Positions 10,438 to 22,293 of a stretch of 64,000 nt of DNA are shown piece after piece (the stretch's first letter is position 1; every line of letters begins with the position of its first letter). Origin of the DNA: Lichtheimia corymbifera B2541 (taxonomy: Eukaryota > Mucoromycota > Mucoromycetes > Mucorales > Lichtheimiaceae); the NCBI GenBank assembly GCA_000697475.1, contig JNEU01001097.1, positions 185,411 to 249,410 of the forward strand, written 5' to 3'. The notes beneath the pieces were generated by a model. That model saw only the letters and a program-made list of their open reading frames with translations. It was not told the DNA's origin and did not search any database. The position numbers were made by a program, and so were the translations under genes.

Positions 10438-12363
10438 ATGAGTGAATCAGAAACAACAACCAAGAGCGAGGAGACAAGCAATTATATCAGCCAAAGACGC
10501 CTCAAATACTTTATTGGCGACCCATACAGCCCAGATGATCCGAAGCAATTGTCAATGCGACGCAAACAGGCCATCATTGCAGTGGTTGCATTGAGCGCCG
10601 TTACAGGGCCACTTGGTAGCATGATATATATGCCAGCCTTATTGGCAGTAGCTGATGATCTCAACACAAGCTCAGAAGCAGTCAATGGCACTGTATCGGC
10701 TTATGTGGTATTCATGGGCGTAGCTGTAAGTAAGGAGCGGGTAATAAAGAATCAAGCTGATACGCTATGTCGATATTTTTTTAGCCACTGATTTGGGCAA
10801 CATTGAGCGATTTTTATGGAAGGAAACGCATGTATCTCGCAAGCACCATTATCGGCATTATCGCATCAATTATATGTGCTTTCTCTATCAACGTTGCCAT
10901 GTTGATTGTATTTCGAGCTATACAAGCTGCTGGATTATGCGCTAGTCAGACACTAGGTAAAAGCGGTACATGATCGGAAGAGGGTGATGGCTATAATACA
11001 ACAATGGTTGATGATATAGGCGCTGGTGTTATTGCTGATACAATCCCGATGAAACAGCGTGGAAGAGCATATGGATACTTTTACATTGGGCCTCTGCTGG
11101 GGCCGGTCATTGGTGAGTTGTGGGAATATGACTTGTCATATGCATTTCGTTTCTGTGATCCGCTGATGTTACACACATCGCATCACCAAAATTTCAGGCC
11201 CAACGATCGGTGGTGCCCTCTCTCAGTTTTATGGATGGCAATCTACATTTTACTTTTTAGCTGCCTTGGGTATGTCGTTGGAAGATAGTAAAAGGGCTTA
11301 TACTTAATATGTGTCTCTAGGTGGTCTCCTCTTTATACTGGTGGCTGTATTCCTTCCAGAAACATTGAGAAAGGTCAAAAGCCAAGACGATCAGCAACGG
11401 TCCCCAAATCATGTCAAAAATTTCTTTCAGGCATTCATGCCATTACTCGTCATGCTGCACGATCCAACTATATTGGTCATTACCATTTACAGCACTGTGA
11501 TTTTTGCGTGCTTGTACATTTTGGTACGTCGATAAGCGATTGCTACACGTGGTATCATGCGTTGAGTTGACACAACACGATGGTGTTGTTTTCTAGAACC
11601 CTACCATCACTGATACGTTCCAGAGATTATATGGATATAATCAATGGCAAGTTGGACTCGTGTACCTTGCATTTGGTGTTGGGCTTTGCCTTGGATCAAT
11701 CCTTGCGGGACAAGTATCAGATTGGATGCTTCAGCATTTACGGAGTAAAAGCAACGGTCAAGTGGTGCCTGAGATGCGACTACGTGCAGCCGTTCCATCC
11801 TTTTTATTAATTCCTGCAGGATATCTCATTTATGGGTGGACGCTTGAATATGGCATTGGGGTGTATGCACCAATTATTGGGCTCTTCGTCTGTAAGTGCC
11901 TCGTTTGTGTTACATGGCATTTGCATGAATGTGTGTCCTCATCCATGGTTTAGATGCTTTTGGGCAAATGTCAGCATTCACACCCGCCAATGTTTACCTT
12001 GTTGATTCGCAGCCTGGAAGATCAGCCACTGCGATTGGTGTCAACAACTGTGCTCGTTCGATTGCTGGTGCTATCATGGCTATCTTTTCTACCCAAGCTG
12101 TTCATTCACTTGGACCTGGTATCTTGTTTACAATGCTTGCAGCAATCAATGTGCTCAACATTGCATTGGTTATCATATGCATGCTATTCGGACAACGATG
12201 GAGACAAAACCTTGTATCAAAGCAAGCTGAACAAGAGAGCGATATCCATAAACAAAAGGTTGCGATTGATATTCATCGAGATGAACAAGACCACCACCAA
12301 CACCGCCAAGTGGCTTTAGAACACTCTTTGGCAAGGACAGCTTCAAGGCATAGCACAATATAA
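10438..12363 (+). CDS. MFS drug:H+ antiporter, DHA1 family (Qdr/Aqr-like)
   Basis: Seven exons (10438-10725, 10785-10956, 11020-11112, 11198-11269, 11321-11523, 11597-11891, 11954-12363) give 510 residues, the usual length. Twelve hydrophobic segments can be followed. The DHA1 motif between helices 2 and 3 is clear (L-S-D-F-Y-G-R-K-R), and the antiporter motif C region lies in G-P-L-L-G-P-V-I-G-P-T-I-G-G. An inner cytoplasmic loop (K-S-Q-D-D-Q-Q-R-S-P) separates the two halves and a charged, His/Gln-rich tail follows helix 12. The closest fungal relatives by pattern are Qdr/Aqr-type exporters of drugs, weak acids or polyamines at the plasma membrane. Substrate cannot be inferred. Confidence 0.9.
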
Positions 12364-12473
12364 GTGCATGTCATCATTAGAGTGAAAATCAGCTTAGTAA
12401 CATGATTACAATCATTTATGAGTAAGATAAATGGGTGTGCTACACTCTAGAGTATTAGATATATTTCGAATGT

Positions 12474-13325
12474 TTAGCAAAACTTGACTTCGTAGGTGTC
12501 AACGGCACAATTAAATGTGCTTGTCTGATCATCGTAGGCAAACTATGACATGCAATGTGAGATTCTTTTTTTTATCAAAGCATATAGAAAAAGGCTTACC
12601 GAATAGGCATCAGGACAAGTCTTTTTGACATTTTCAGATTGCTTATCGGGCTTGCAGGTCTTGGGATCATCGTATTTTCCTTTGCAACAATGCTCATCAC
12701 TGTTGGTAGCCGAACATGAGCTCTTGCATCCGGTAACCTTGCCACTGCTATCTTTGACAGCATATTCCTTTGGACAGCTTGGTACATCACATGATGGCGA
12801 TCCACATTTGTACTTGCCATTACCACCTCCACTTGTGTCAGGGTTGATAGTCATGGGCAAGTTGTATCCATCCACCAAACTAATGTCGTAATAATCATGG
12901 CCACCCATACCCTTGAAGAAGAATTCAGCAAGTGATGCTGGGTTATCGGCTCCACCACTGCAATGTCCACCGCCACCATCTCTCTTGTTGTTACCGCCGC
13001 CACTAGTTTTGTTGTTACCACCGCTACCACCACCACCACTATCACCGCCATCACCACAGTGGGCTCCCCAAACGCGACCACCCCAATGATCGCTCTTGGT
13101 AATGGTTTGGCTGGAGCCTGGTGACAAGTCAAATGAATCACCACCACCTGATTGGCCATTTGTAGATACGCCTACTTTAAGAGTATCCTTGCAGTTGTTG
13201 CTGACGACGATCTTCTTGCTACCACCGCCTCCACCGCCTCCACTATCAGCAGCAAATCCAAGACCAAAGCCGTGAGCAGCAGAAAGGAACAACGAGGTAG
13301 CCACAAGGATTGAAGCGACGCGCAT
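12474..13325 (-). CDS. Secreted thaumatin-like protein with Gly-rich insertion
   Basis: Two exons (12600-13325 and 12474-12542) give 264 residues. A signal peptide (M-R-V-A-S-I-L-V-A-T-S-L-F-L-S-A-A-H-G) is followed by a glycine run and then the thaumatin-fold N-strand (I-V-V-S-N-N-C). W-G-G-R-V-W-G-A-H-C, S-L-V-D-G-Y-N-L-P-M, the C-x2-C-x3-C cluster and the ending D-D-Q-T-S-T-F-N-C-A...F-C are family signatures. Known members are small secreted cysteine-rich proteins, some with beta-glucan binding or antifungal activity. An insertion of roughly 35 residues rich in Gly, Asn and Asp (about 12960-13060) sits in the first half. The ATG at 13325 directly starts the signal peptide. Confidence 0.9.
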
Positions 13326-13387
13326 GTTTACAAGTAGAATAAGTAAAAAAAGAATGTGTCTTCGCGACAAGATGTACCATGGATCGA

Positions 13388-13395
13388 TTTATATA
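13388..13395 (-). promoter_or_regulatory. TATA box of the thaumatin-like gene
   Basis: Read on the minus strand this is TATATAAA, about 62 bases before the ATG at 13325, a normal position for a strong fungal promoter. Confidence 0.55.
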
Positions 13396-13722
13396 CCTCT
13401 GCACTTGCATACATGGGAGTCATTGTGCATACATGGGTAAAGAGGCCCATACCATGCCCCATGGTAATTACATTTTCCCTTGCTTACAAGTTTTTTTTTC
13501 TTATGGAATGACAACAAGCCATGGATGTTTGCTTTACACCCCTGCTCCCTGTAGTTACCTCTCGTATACCCATCCACTTGTTGCCCATTTCGATTTTTCA
13601 TCATCAAGATGGTAAATGCGATGTTATTATGTTCCATAAACGTGTATATAAAATAAGAACAAGTATAGCATAGCAATTGCGTGTGAATGTTAAGGAAGGT
13701 TTGGATTCTTTTTTTGACCCAT
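13396..13722. other. Intergenic, no gene seen
   Basis: Between the thaumatin-like promoter and the 3' end of the LRR gene. Nothing beyond upstream promoter sequence and a T10 run near 13491 can be supported. Confidence 0.5.
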
Positions 13723-14840
13723 TCAAATGTGGTCAGCATGCAACAAGGAAGAGGCTTGTGAGAAAAATGCTAGTATCCTATCTGTATCATCCGACCAATG
13801 CGCAACACACATTTGGTACTTGATTGGGATATAATGACCATCATTATGAAGGGTAATACGATATCGAACCACGGGTGGCCCAAAGTACGGCTGTCCACAA
13901 AACGAACAGGGTTTCTGCTGAGACAAATAGCTAGTTACACGCATTGGCAGAGCTTGTTGCACAGCGATTGGCTGAGTTGCATAATCATTTTGTTTGACAA
14001 GATGCCTAGCACAAATTTCGACAAGGCTAGGAGCATCATGTAAGAGAGGATGCTCGAAACGTGATGCCCTACGCTGCAATCTGGGACATCCTTCAGCTTT
14101 TAAGGTCATTTTGGATAGCCGTAGTAATTCAGCAGGGATAGCATCAATGCGTGAACGTGATACGTCAAACCATTTCAGATGCACCAGCTCACTTATTGCT
14201 AACGGAACTTCTCGAAGACCATTATGTGACACGTCAAGGTGCACCAACCTCCTTAATTTTCCAATCATATCCGGGATGTAATGTAGGCGGTTATGTGCGA
14301 GATTCAAATGTCGAAGCCGCTTCAGCTGTTGAATAGAAGAAGGAAGCGTGGATAACCGATTATGAGATAGATCAAGGAATGATAGCCGTATTAAAGTTGT
14401 GATCTCGGTCGGTAAGGAATGTAACCCAGCATTTCGCCTATAGAATGACATGACGAAATATATGAAAGTTTGGTGCATGTGAGTGAAAAAAAGTGGGTAT
14501 CATGGTCGCCTTACAATTCGAGATGTGATACCGATGATATGAAATGGAAGGTGCGGTGAAATAGTATCATCTTGCACATGCGAATCGTTGTCAAGGGGGT
14601 ATTCTTTTGTGTTGTCGCTTGATCATGATACTCCAAAGGCTGGGATGTGTGCCTTGATTCATTATAGTACGTTTTATCCACATATGAAAGATCTCGGGCT
14701 AATGTCGTTGGAGAGAATAGGTAATCGATCGGGTCGGATGTAAGCTGCAGCTGTTGCAATCTGCTGCGAGATTTGATTTCGACTTGTTGATTATCATTTG
14801 ACATTGAATAGAGCGAAAGAGGAAGAAAACCTGACATCAT
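13723..14840 (-). CDS. Leucine-rich-repeat protein with C-terminal Cys motif
   Basis: Two exons (14515-14840 and 13723-14437) join in phase (L-E-L|R-N-A-G-L-H-S-L-P) to 346 residues. Four to five typical LRRs run through the middle (L-x2-L-D-L-S-H-N-R-L-S-T-L-P, L-N-L-A-H-N-R-L, L-D-V-S-H-N-G-L), the kind found in Ras-suppressor-like and adenylate-cyclase-type LRR proteins. The C-terminal part holds C-S-F-C-G-Q-P-Y-F and a later M-C-V-A-H-W, resembling a small module that follows LRRs in other fungal proteins. No signal peptide or transmembrane segment. The start may instead be the Met at 14804 (M-S-N-D-N). A protein-interaction role is likely; the partner is unknown. Confidence 0.8.
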
Positions 14841-15530
14841 ACAATATGGAAATCATGTTCAAGTACCAACCATTAGTTCATTTGTTTGAAACGACCCACA
14901 TGACAGCAGCTCCTACTGTTTTTTCCTCTCATATTGTCTTTTTAACCATTACTCGGTTGAATTCCGACCTGATAATCGATCAAACATTTACACTGTTAAG
15001 GATATCGCTTTCATTTACAAATTCATATGATGGTGGTGTGTGCGTGGTTTCCCAATTGTGGGGGAAAGCTGAAATAAAGGACAATGCCATCGATGCTTGA
15101 TGGTTTTTATTTCTGAAAGATAAGCGGATCTGGACGTACACCAATGCGGGTGACCTGCAAAAGCTCCTTATGTAATGATATTGACACCGAAAGTAGATCC
15201 TACGTGCAGCCAATCATGACATCTATTATTACAAGTTTGAGGGGCTGCTTCATGACATCATCACATGCCATCCTTTGCCTTTTATACTGACCGGATGGAA
15301 GCATACAGTAATGCTTCCCTATCACCATCCGTTGTCATATATATTGCAGACCAGATGTAATTATATGAGGACGAAGACTATTATCATGTATTCATTGATG
15401 ACAAGCAACATCAGTGGCACTCTCAGATGCACTGATCATCTTTGGCTTATTAGACATACCACGGTTAACTTGAAAAAAGATTCCATGCGGGCTTCATGCA
15501 TCTCTCCACCAATAGGATCCACCCTTCAAG
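14841..15530. other. Left border of the accessory island, no gene seen
   Basis: About 690 bases after the LRR gene start. Only short, unsupported frames are present. Sequence character changes here from gene-dense to AT-rich and repeat-bearing. Confidence 0.5.
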
Positions 15531-15534
15531 TCTG

Positions 15535-16120
15535 GCTCAGTAATACCAGCACGCCCCTCTGCATCTTTGGCTCTATCAAGGTCTAGCTGGTTGACAATGA
15601 ACAAACGCCACTCTTATATAGCATCTACCTTACAGCATATGTGAAACATAAACACGCCCATATCTCAATACTTTACAATGAGACGCGGGGTCTTCAATCG
15701 AACAAAGTTGCTCGGCTGGGTGAAGCGCACCTTGTGTGCAAGTTTCACGATCAGACTCGCCATTCTCAGATTCACCCAATGTCACCACCAGCCAAAGTGG
15801 AACTGGTCGACCTCTATAATTTTTTTCGACGAGGCTGGTGGTGACATTGGGTGAATCTGAGAATGGCCACGGCGATCGTGAAACTTGCACCCAAGGTGCG
15901 CCACGCCCCGACGAGCAACTTTGTTCTATTAACGACCCCACGTTTCATTGTAAAATTTAGAGATACAGGCACATTTATGTTTTACATATGCTGAAAAGCA
16001 TGATGCTATATGACAAGCGGTGTTTGCTCATTGTCAAGTAGCTCAACCCTGATAGAGCGGAAGATGCGCAGGGTCGTGCTTGTGCAACACAGCTCATTTG
16101 CATGATACTTCACAATGAAC
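15535..16120. repeat. Long inverted repeat, arms about 270 bp
   Basis: The left arm (about 15535-15805) and right arm (about 15830-16120) are imperfect reverse complements. The best-preserved core is near-identical over about 90 bases: 'aacaaagttgctcg' to 'gtcaccaccagcc' at 15702-15795, and its complement ending about 15930. The arms meet at a short AT-rich spacer (about 15806-15833). No transposase or other coding sequence lies within. It could be a foldback/MITE-like element or two head-to-head units of the neighbouring repeat family. Confidence 0.8.
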
Positions 16121-17350
16121 AAATGTCACTTGTCATACAGCATCATGGTTTCAACATATGTAAAAACGCAAAAGTGTATGTATCTAGGATTGACAAGCTT
16201 GATGATGAAACATGATTGACAAGGTGCGCTCCACCACGACGAGCAATATTGTTCTATGAAAGAGCCCATGTTTCATTGTAAAGTTTTGAGATAAATGCAC
16301 TTTCTCGTTTTCACATATGGTGAAAAGCATGATGCTATATGACAAGTAGTGTTTGTTCATTGTGAATTTGTAGTGTGTATTTTATTCCGCGTCAGTATAA
16401 AGACGCATTGATTAACAAAAGAGGAAATTATTCTTGGGACAGGGCTATGCGACTCTGGGAACGGACACGTTCAATGAGAGAAAAAGCAAAAGTAAAAGGT
16501 GATCTTCATTAATAGGGATTTCATGGTAAATGAAATCCCAATATTCATTGTGAAGTAGCTTGACCCTGATAGAGCGGAAGATCCGCAGGGGCGTGCTTGT
16601 GCAACACAGCTCATTTGCATGATACTTCATAATGAACAAACACCACTTCTCATATAGCATCACTCTCATCACTGCATACGTAAAACATAAAGGTGCCTGT
16701 TTCTTCAAATTTGTCTAATGGAGTAGGCGTCTTTATGAGAACAAAATTGATCAGCATGGCCGAGAGCACCTTCTGACCAAGTTTCATGTTCGGGATGGCC
16801 AATATCGGCGGGCGCGGGCCGTACATCTTATCTATGTTCCCGTCCATACATTTGGACGCTGCCATTCAAAATCTTCATAATGAAGTGTAGCATCTTTATG
16901 AGGACGAAATTGCTCGTCGCGGTCGAAAGTACCTTGCATGAAATTTTCAGGCTCGAGATGGGCGATCTCGGGCTTATGGAGCGTCGACCTTACTTTTGTA
17001 ATCGTCCACCCTACATTTGGGGACGCCCGCATTCAAAACTTTTATAGTGAAGACTGCGGTTTTTAAATGAATGGAAGTGATCGGCATGACCCAGCGAACC
17101 TTCTGACCAAGTTTCAAGTTGAAAGTGGGCAATCCCAAGGTAATACATACTGCATCGATAAATCATAAATCCGGCGCGTACCCCATTTCCGACCGCCCAT
17201 AGTAAACCCCATATTATGTCCTCCCTCTCAAAATTTTTAAATGAAGCATGGCTTCTTCATTAATACAAAGTTGATCATCATGTCGTAGAGCATATTGTGT
17301 GAAAGTTTGAGGTACGAAATGGGCAATCTCAATGTCATGCATTAATTACA
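16030..17350 (+). repeat. Degenerate direct repeats of one non-coding family
   Basis: A segment of about 135 bases at 16035-16170 ('...ctcaaccctgatagagcggaag...tgtgcaacacagctcatttg...') recurs at 16549-16692 with high identity. Further right, a related motif around 'ccttctgaccaagtttcatg..gggatggccaat' recurs near 16767, 16931, 17098 and 17290, at steps of about 165-190 bases. The same motif is present in the inverted-repeat arms. No open frame of interest is found. Confidence 0.7.
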
Positions 17351-17810
17351 GTGTGCATGGATTTGCATGACAGCGCGTGACCTATTTAATCTCCACCTCT
17401 TCCACTCTCAGCCTCTTCCCTCTTCCTCCTCTCATTCTCAACTGGTGCCCCATTCAAGTACAACTACCACCTGCGCACGATTGCCCTGCTTCAACCCATC
17501 ATGTCAAGCCTACGATTGACTTGATTCGATTGTCTTTGACTGAATGGACAAGTCCATGGCGTGTGCACCTCTACTGCAACACGCGCGTTCCTTGACACTG
17601 CACGTTTTCTTGTACACTCTTCTTCCACGACCAATCGTAACAGCAACTGCCATTAGCAAGGTCTTCACTCCATTGTGTCATACAGCATTTACAGCTTTGT
17701 CACTCTACTACAACACACGCTCTTGCACACTCCTCTGCCGCGACCAACCGTAGCAGCTGCTATTAGCAAAGTCCTCACTCCATTTTCTCGAACAGCGTTC
17801 TTTGCCTGAA
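17160..17810 (+). repeat. Dispersed repeat, copy 1 (inverted copy at right end of window)
   Basis: This stretch matches the reverse complement of 63370-64000 almost throughout, including 'catagtaaaccccatattatg', 'tttacagtgtgcatg'-like, 'ttgtctttgactgaatgg' and 'gcgaccaaccgtagcagctgctattagcaaagtcctcactc'. Identity looks roughly 75-85 percent by eye. No transposon protein is encoded in either copy. Confidence 0.8.
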
Positions 17811-19880
17811 GCAACCTTCCTTACGGCCTTTTTTTACGTCAACAGCAGATAGCCAAAGTATCGTTATTTATGTGCAGCAACTTGCTTTGATACATTCAGA
17901 TTTCTACGGATGATGCCATATCAGCTATCAAGTACACCGCAATACAAGCAACCTTCATGTGGTGGAGCAGCGATGGAAACTGACCAAGAAAGGGATTGGC
18001 CCTACAGCCGTATGGAAAAGGAAGTATACCAGCATCAATATTGGAATTGCAATGGCTATGAGGGATCGAATCGCGGTGGTCACTTGGCGCGTCGTCACCA
18101 GGGACGAAAGATCATATCACGTGAACTTGGCTGAGGATGATGATGGATTGGATGGAATGATCAAAAGGGCTTATATCTCGACGAATGGTACTTTACGCCC
18201 GTGGATGGTATTCGAATACCCAAGTCAAAATCATGCAGCAACATTTATGGCGCTCGTGGATGAAGGATGTTTATAACTGCAGCAACCAAGAATGCAATGA
18301 CACCAATATACCTGTTCCCCTCTATGTGGTTCACCCGTAGCTTATTCAATCATCGTTCACACTACCTTTGGCTATTATTGACTTCATTTTGTTGAATGAA
18401 AATGATATAACGTTATATTTGGGATATCACGGCTCATATGGGCAAGATGTGGATCACTTGGCTGGTTTTGGATTGAATGGAGAGAGGAATAGAAATCGAA
18501 GGTTGGAAAGCGAGGTTGGATCATTTGCGCCGTCCACCTCACATGCTGATAGTAGACGAAAGGCAGTGGCAATTCTCACAGAGATAGTTAGCTTGAGTTT
18601 GATGATTCTCAACATTGTTCTTACGTCCATGGTCCATTGTGAGCTTAATTCATTATATTCAAGGAATAATGAGTTGTCATACAATATGGACAGTTTACAG
18701 CTAACGCTATCTTATTCAGCCTTGTATAAGAATGAACTCTTCCATACGAGCTGTCATAGGCGGATCTTCCACTGATTTATGAAAGCGAATCTTGACCACA
18801 CCTTTTGATCCTAATCAATAGGTCAAAGGCTTGTTGATGTAAACATGATGCCATACACAGGTTGATAATCCTAGAACAATGAATGGTAATGATGATAAAA
18901 CAGGCTTCTCTGAATAATAATCACAATATACAATACTATTTGTGGTCATACTGCAATCATTTTGATTATTGTATCCACGACATAAAGTGTTGCACCTTGT
19001 AGCAGTTCTGCTCTGCTGTTTTTAGAACTTGATTCTTGCATTCGAAAGTGATGGGCATGGATACACAAAGAATTGGATAAGCGTAAGGGGTTATGTTCAT
19101 GCTGTATAACATAAAAATGATCACTCACATCAATCCGGACATACTTATCTCACCTACAAAAACTCCTTTCAAGCCGCAGAAGGATTTGTGCATCAGCTGT
19201 CGACTTTCTATCACTTCCCAAGGTGTTTGACCACTTTATCAGTTCGATCCATCATGACAACAATTCCCACCCCCACTCACATATAAACAAGGCTGTTATC
19301 ACCAACACTATAACACGCCCTTTCTTTCTACTTTTATGCATACCATCATCAATCAATGGCCCTTAGTAAGTCTCAAGGATAGTCCTTATGCGGTCCCCAA
19401 AATGAGGGTACTGATGCTTTCATCTATGTAGCTCACTTCATTGATCATTGATGCCTAATGACACTTGGCTGTATTCCTTGAGATGGATCCTTTGTGGTAA
19501 GCATACCTATCATTTATAGGTAAAAAGCAACATCAGTCTAATGGGAAGTTTGGGACTACTTTGTAGGTGACATGAGTACACGCCACCAATCCCTGGTGCA
19601 TGTCAGCAGCTGTAAATACCAGTTCTTGATAACTTCACTGCTTGTATAATATCACCGTCTTTCCACTTTTCGTACAAACATCATTTCTCAGGTGTTTTTT
19701 AAGTTGACATTTGAGGTACGTATTATGTTGGTATTAGTGTAATAGTAGACGTCGTGGTAAGAGTAGTAGACGATACTCAACGCAGGTGTACTTATTCTGA
19801 AATAGAGCAAGGCACTAGGATTGGGTAGCTACCTAAGATATTACAATATACACGAGTCGAGGTTCGATGACGTGACAACG
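17811..19880. other. Accessory island, no supported gene
   Basis: Two open frames exist on the plus strand: 17959-18276 (105 codons) and 18368-18775 (135 codons). I recognise no domain in either, and neither has a clear promoter or splice partner. The first has a reasonable amino-acid composition (W-R-V-V-T-R-D-E-R-S-Y-H-V) and may be a gene fragment. The rest (18.8-19.9 kb) shows only short promoter-like AT-rich pieces. Confidence 0.4.
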
Positions 19881-20983
19881 TTACTACTATGATGAGTGGC
19901 AACGCAATCGTGATATGGCGTTACAAACAGTATTGGCAGTACATGTCTCGGATTGGCTGCCCAAGGAAGGCCGTGCGAACAAGATGAGCAGGACCGAATT
20001 ATCTTTCCGGGTGCTATAAGAGAGCGGATACGTTTGAGGCTAGCACCCATATCTCTAGTCGAACACTATTGCATGGTACCCTGTCAATGTTAACAGCCAA
20101 GGAAAAGTGGTGTTTTCGGTTTTCATGGGACCAGGACGCACTAACCAACGATCAGCTGGTGAACTCTTTGTTGGAACAGGGTACATTGGTATCAAGTACT
20201 TGGATTACGATGTTGCAATAACAACACATGGCTTCGTAGGTTGAAAGAGTATGAGTCAAAGCGATGATACTCATAGTAGCTAAATTATTTAGGTTCTCAA
20301 GGAAGTAAGATGGAAGGGTATGCCAACCACAAAAGGTACTCCAGGATTGGTTCATTCTTTATTACTCGAGAAACCACAAATTTGTTGCCTTTGAACGAAC
20401 GGTTCGACATGCAGGCCAAACTTTACGTCTACCCATCATAGAGGAGTTGGCGCTACCTGCACATGAACAATTCCAATTTTCTCGGTTACTGCGGGTTTTC
20501 TTACAACAGCGATATGATGCACACCGTGGACAGCCCTTCCAACTCCGTTCTGGACCTGAAGTTGTTCCATATCCACCTGCTGGCGGAAGAGGACATGGCA
20601 GAGGACGTCCCTATGGTAGAGCACGACCGTGGTGCTGGTCGTGGTGCTGGTGTTCCTGGAAAATCAGCTCAAGATATTGCAGCAAGGGTGCCAAGACTTG
20701 TGGATTTATTTCGAGATATGATGGCGATTGAAAATATGCGTGGTATCGAAGAATATGTGTGGGATTATCATCTCGATAATGATTTAAAGTAAGTACATTA
20801 TCATTTATTCAGCTTACTGTAATTCGTTTCATTAACTCATTTTTACGAAGCAAAATCGACGGAGAAATGCGGCAAGTGGCAGCAGTCCAAAGGCAATTTA
20901 TCCAATTCACCGATCCTGATCACCGAAGGCAACGCCCGATGTTTTCGCTGTGGACGATCACATACACACCACCTCAAGCTTAA
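19880..20983 (+). pseudogene. Broken copy of the GIY-YIG-like family gene (C-terminal half)
   Basis: Translation in shifting frames follows the intact gene at 28007-31406: W-Q-R-N-R-D-M-A-L-Q, then V-N-S-Q-G-K-V-V-F-S-V-F-M-G-P-G-R-T-N-Q-R, then W-F-I-L-Y-Y-S-R-N-H-K-F-V-A-F-E-R-T-V, the Arg/Gly tract, and I-E-E-Y-V-W-D-Y-H-L-D-N-D-L-K. The last two introns are at the same places, and the final exon (about 20851-20983) is intact, ending Y-T-P-P-Q-A-stop. Frameshifts or stops occur near 20010, 20340 and in the Arg/Gly tract near 20625. The N-terminal two exons, including the nuclease-like block, are missing. Confidence 0.85.
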
Positions 20984-21298
20984 GTATCAGATCTTGATCG
21001 ATATCATTCTTCTTTCTTTTTACAGCCATGATCTCATTAATATGGCTCACACATTATTGTTTTCACGTTCATTTATCCCCTCTCTTACATTGCAATGGTT
21101 GTCTTTATTACAATGTCTCTATTCAAGCTGTTTGTTTTGCAATAAAATAAAATGAGTCTTTTGTATTCATGTGTATACGGTATTGCATTCCACCCAGAAG
21201 ACGAATGATCCTGTATGAAGCCGCATATATGTAGGGTGCTACTTGTGCTTTTTGTTGACATCCTCCATTTTCAAGAGTCATGCTTTGACAGACGCCCA
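20984..21298. other. Intergenic, no gene seen
   Basis: Downstream sequence of the broken family copy; a T-rich stretch at about 21008-21022. Nothing else supportable. Confidence 0.4.
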
Positions 21299-22293
21299 TC
21301 AACACCTAGCAATGAGCACCACCAGACAACTGAATAAAGCTTGCTGACACCAAAGGATATAGATGCTGTTGCTTGTTGACATGATCCAGTCATAAGGAAT
21401 GCGCATTGGATGACATTGACCAAATAATTGCCTATCGCCGCTCATTTGATAACCGTCGTACGACAAAGGATGGATATTCAAATCGGCCTTTGCATGCACC
21501 CTGAATCCCACCGATTTCCGCCAGCACAACATGGTCGTATCCTGTAGACAGTACATTGCATTAGGTTCCTTGATGTGCGGATTGATAATTGTAGTATTGG
21601 CAAAAGAGAGTCTGTGCCATTCTATTTCTTTCATAAGTGCACTTGAAGGTGACAAATCATAAAAATGATCATTTTACCTTCTGGTATTCCCAATACCATT
21701 TCTTGATGCTTGCAAACAATCTTGTATCCATCCGATCCAGTATATGCTGCTGCTGTATCATTGTAAGGATCGTTAATTCATAGCTTCTGCTTTGTAGATC
21801 CAATTTCATGCATACCATTGAGCCAACGTGCAGTGTTCTTGCTTCGAGATCAATATCTTGTTACTGCCCACAGGTACCATCATCCAACATATCCAAGCTA
21901 CCATAAACGCAATGTGAGACAACAAGGCAAACCAATCTAAACGCGTCTTCTTGTCAACATACCCAAAAGCGGCAATGTAAAGATTTCTTGGTGTGGACAG
22001 CTTAGGAATGAGCACACGCGACACCCCATTAGATCTTGTATAAACGAGAGAACAGTAATCTACACGTGAACGTTAGTACCACAATGTCCAACTTGAATAA
22101 TAAAGTAGTGCAACGATTGACTGTACCTTTTGCAATGGAATGGAAGCTTGAGCCATGGGTAGATCGCGCGCGTACTTGTCGTTGAATGCCTGTAACTGCA
22201 AATGCCGCCATTGACCACCTGTTCACCCAGTTGAGGCTGCACAATGAAAGGAATGGCAGCCATTAATACGTCGTAGCTTCGGAATGGAGACAC
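21299..22293 (-). pseudogene. Fragments of an unidentified membrane-associated protein
   Basis: On the minus strand several open pieces with intron-like borders lie in order. About 22205-22133 encodes an L-Q-A-F-N-D-K-Y-A-R-D-L-P frame. 22060-21806 reads Y-C-S-L-V-Y-T-R-S-N-G-V-S-R-V-L-I-P-K-L and then a hydrophobic segment A-L-L-S-H-I-A-F-M-V-A-W-I-C-W. 21655-21299 has E-I-E-W-H-R-L-S-F-A-N-T-T-I-I-N-P. I cannot join them into one intact frame, and stop codons interrupt the likely joins. I do not recognise the family; this may be a decayed gene or two neighbouring genes with introns I misplaced. Confidence 0.3.

Noticed and set aside
15535..17810. CRISPR-like or telomeric array
   Set aside because: Repeats are long, degenerate and without uniform spacers; no short telomere unit is present. 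A CRISPR array is not expected in a eukaryote.
18368..18775. 135-codon plus-strand frame
   Set aside because: No recognisable domain or promoter; kept only as a note within the island entry.
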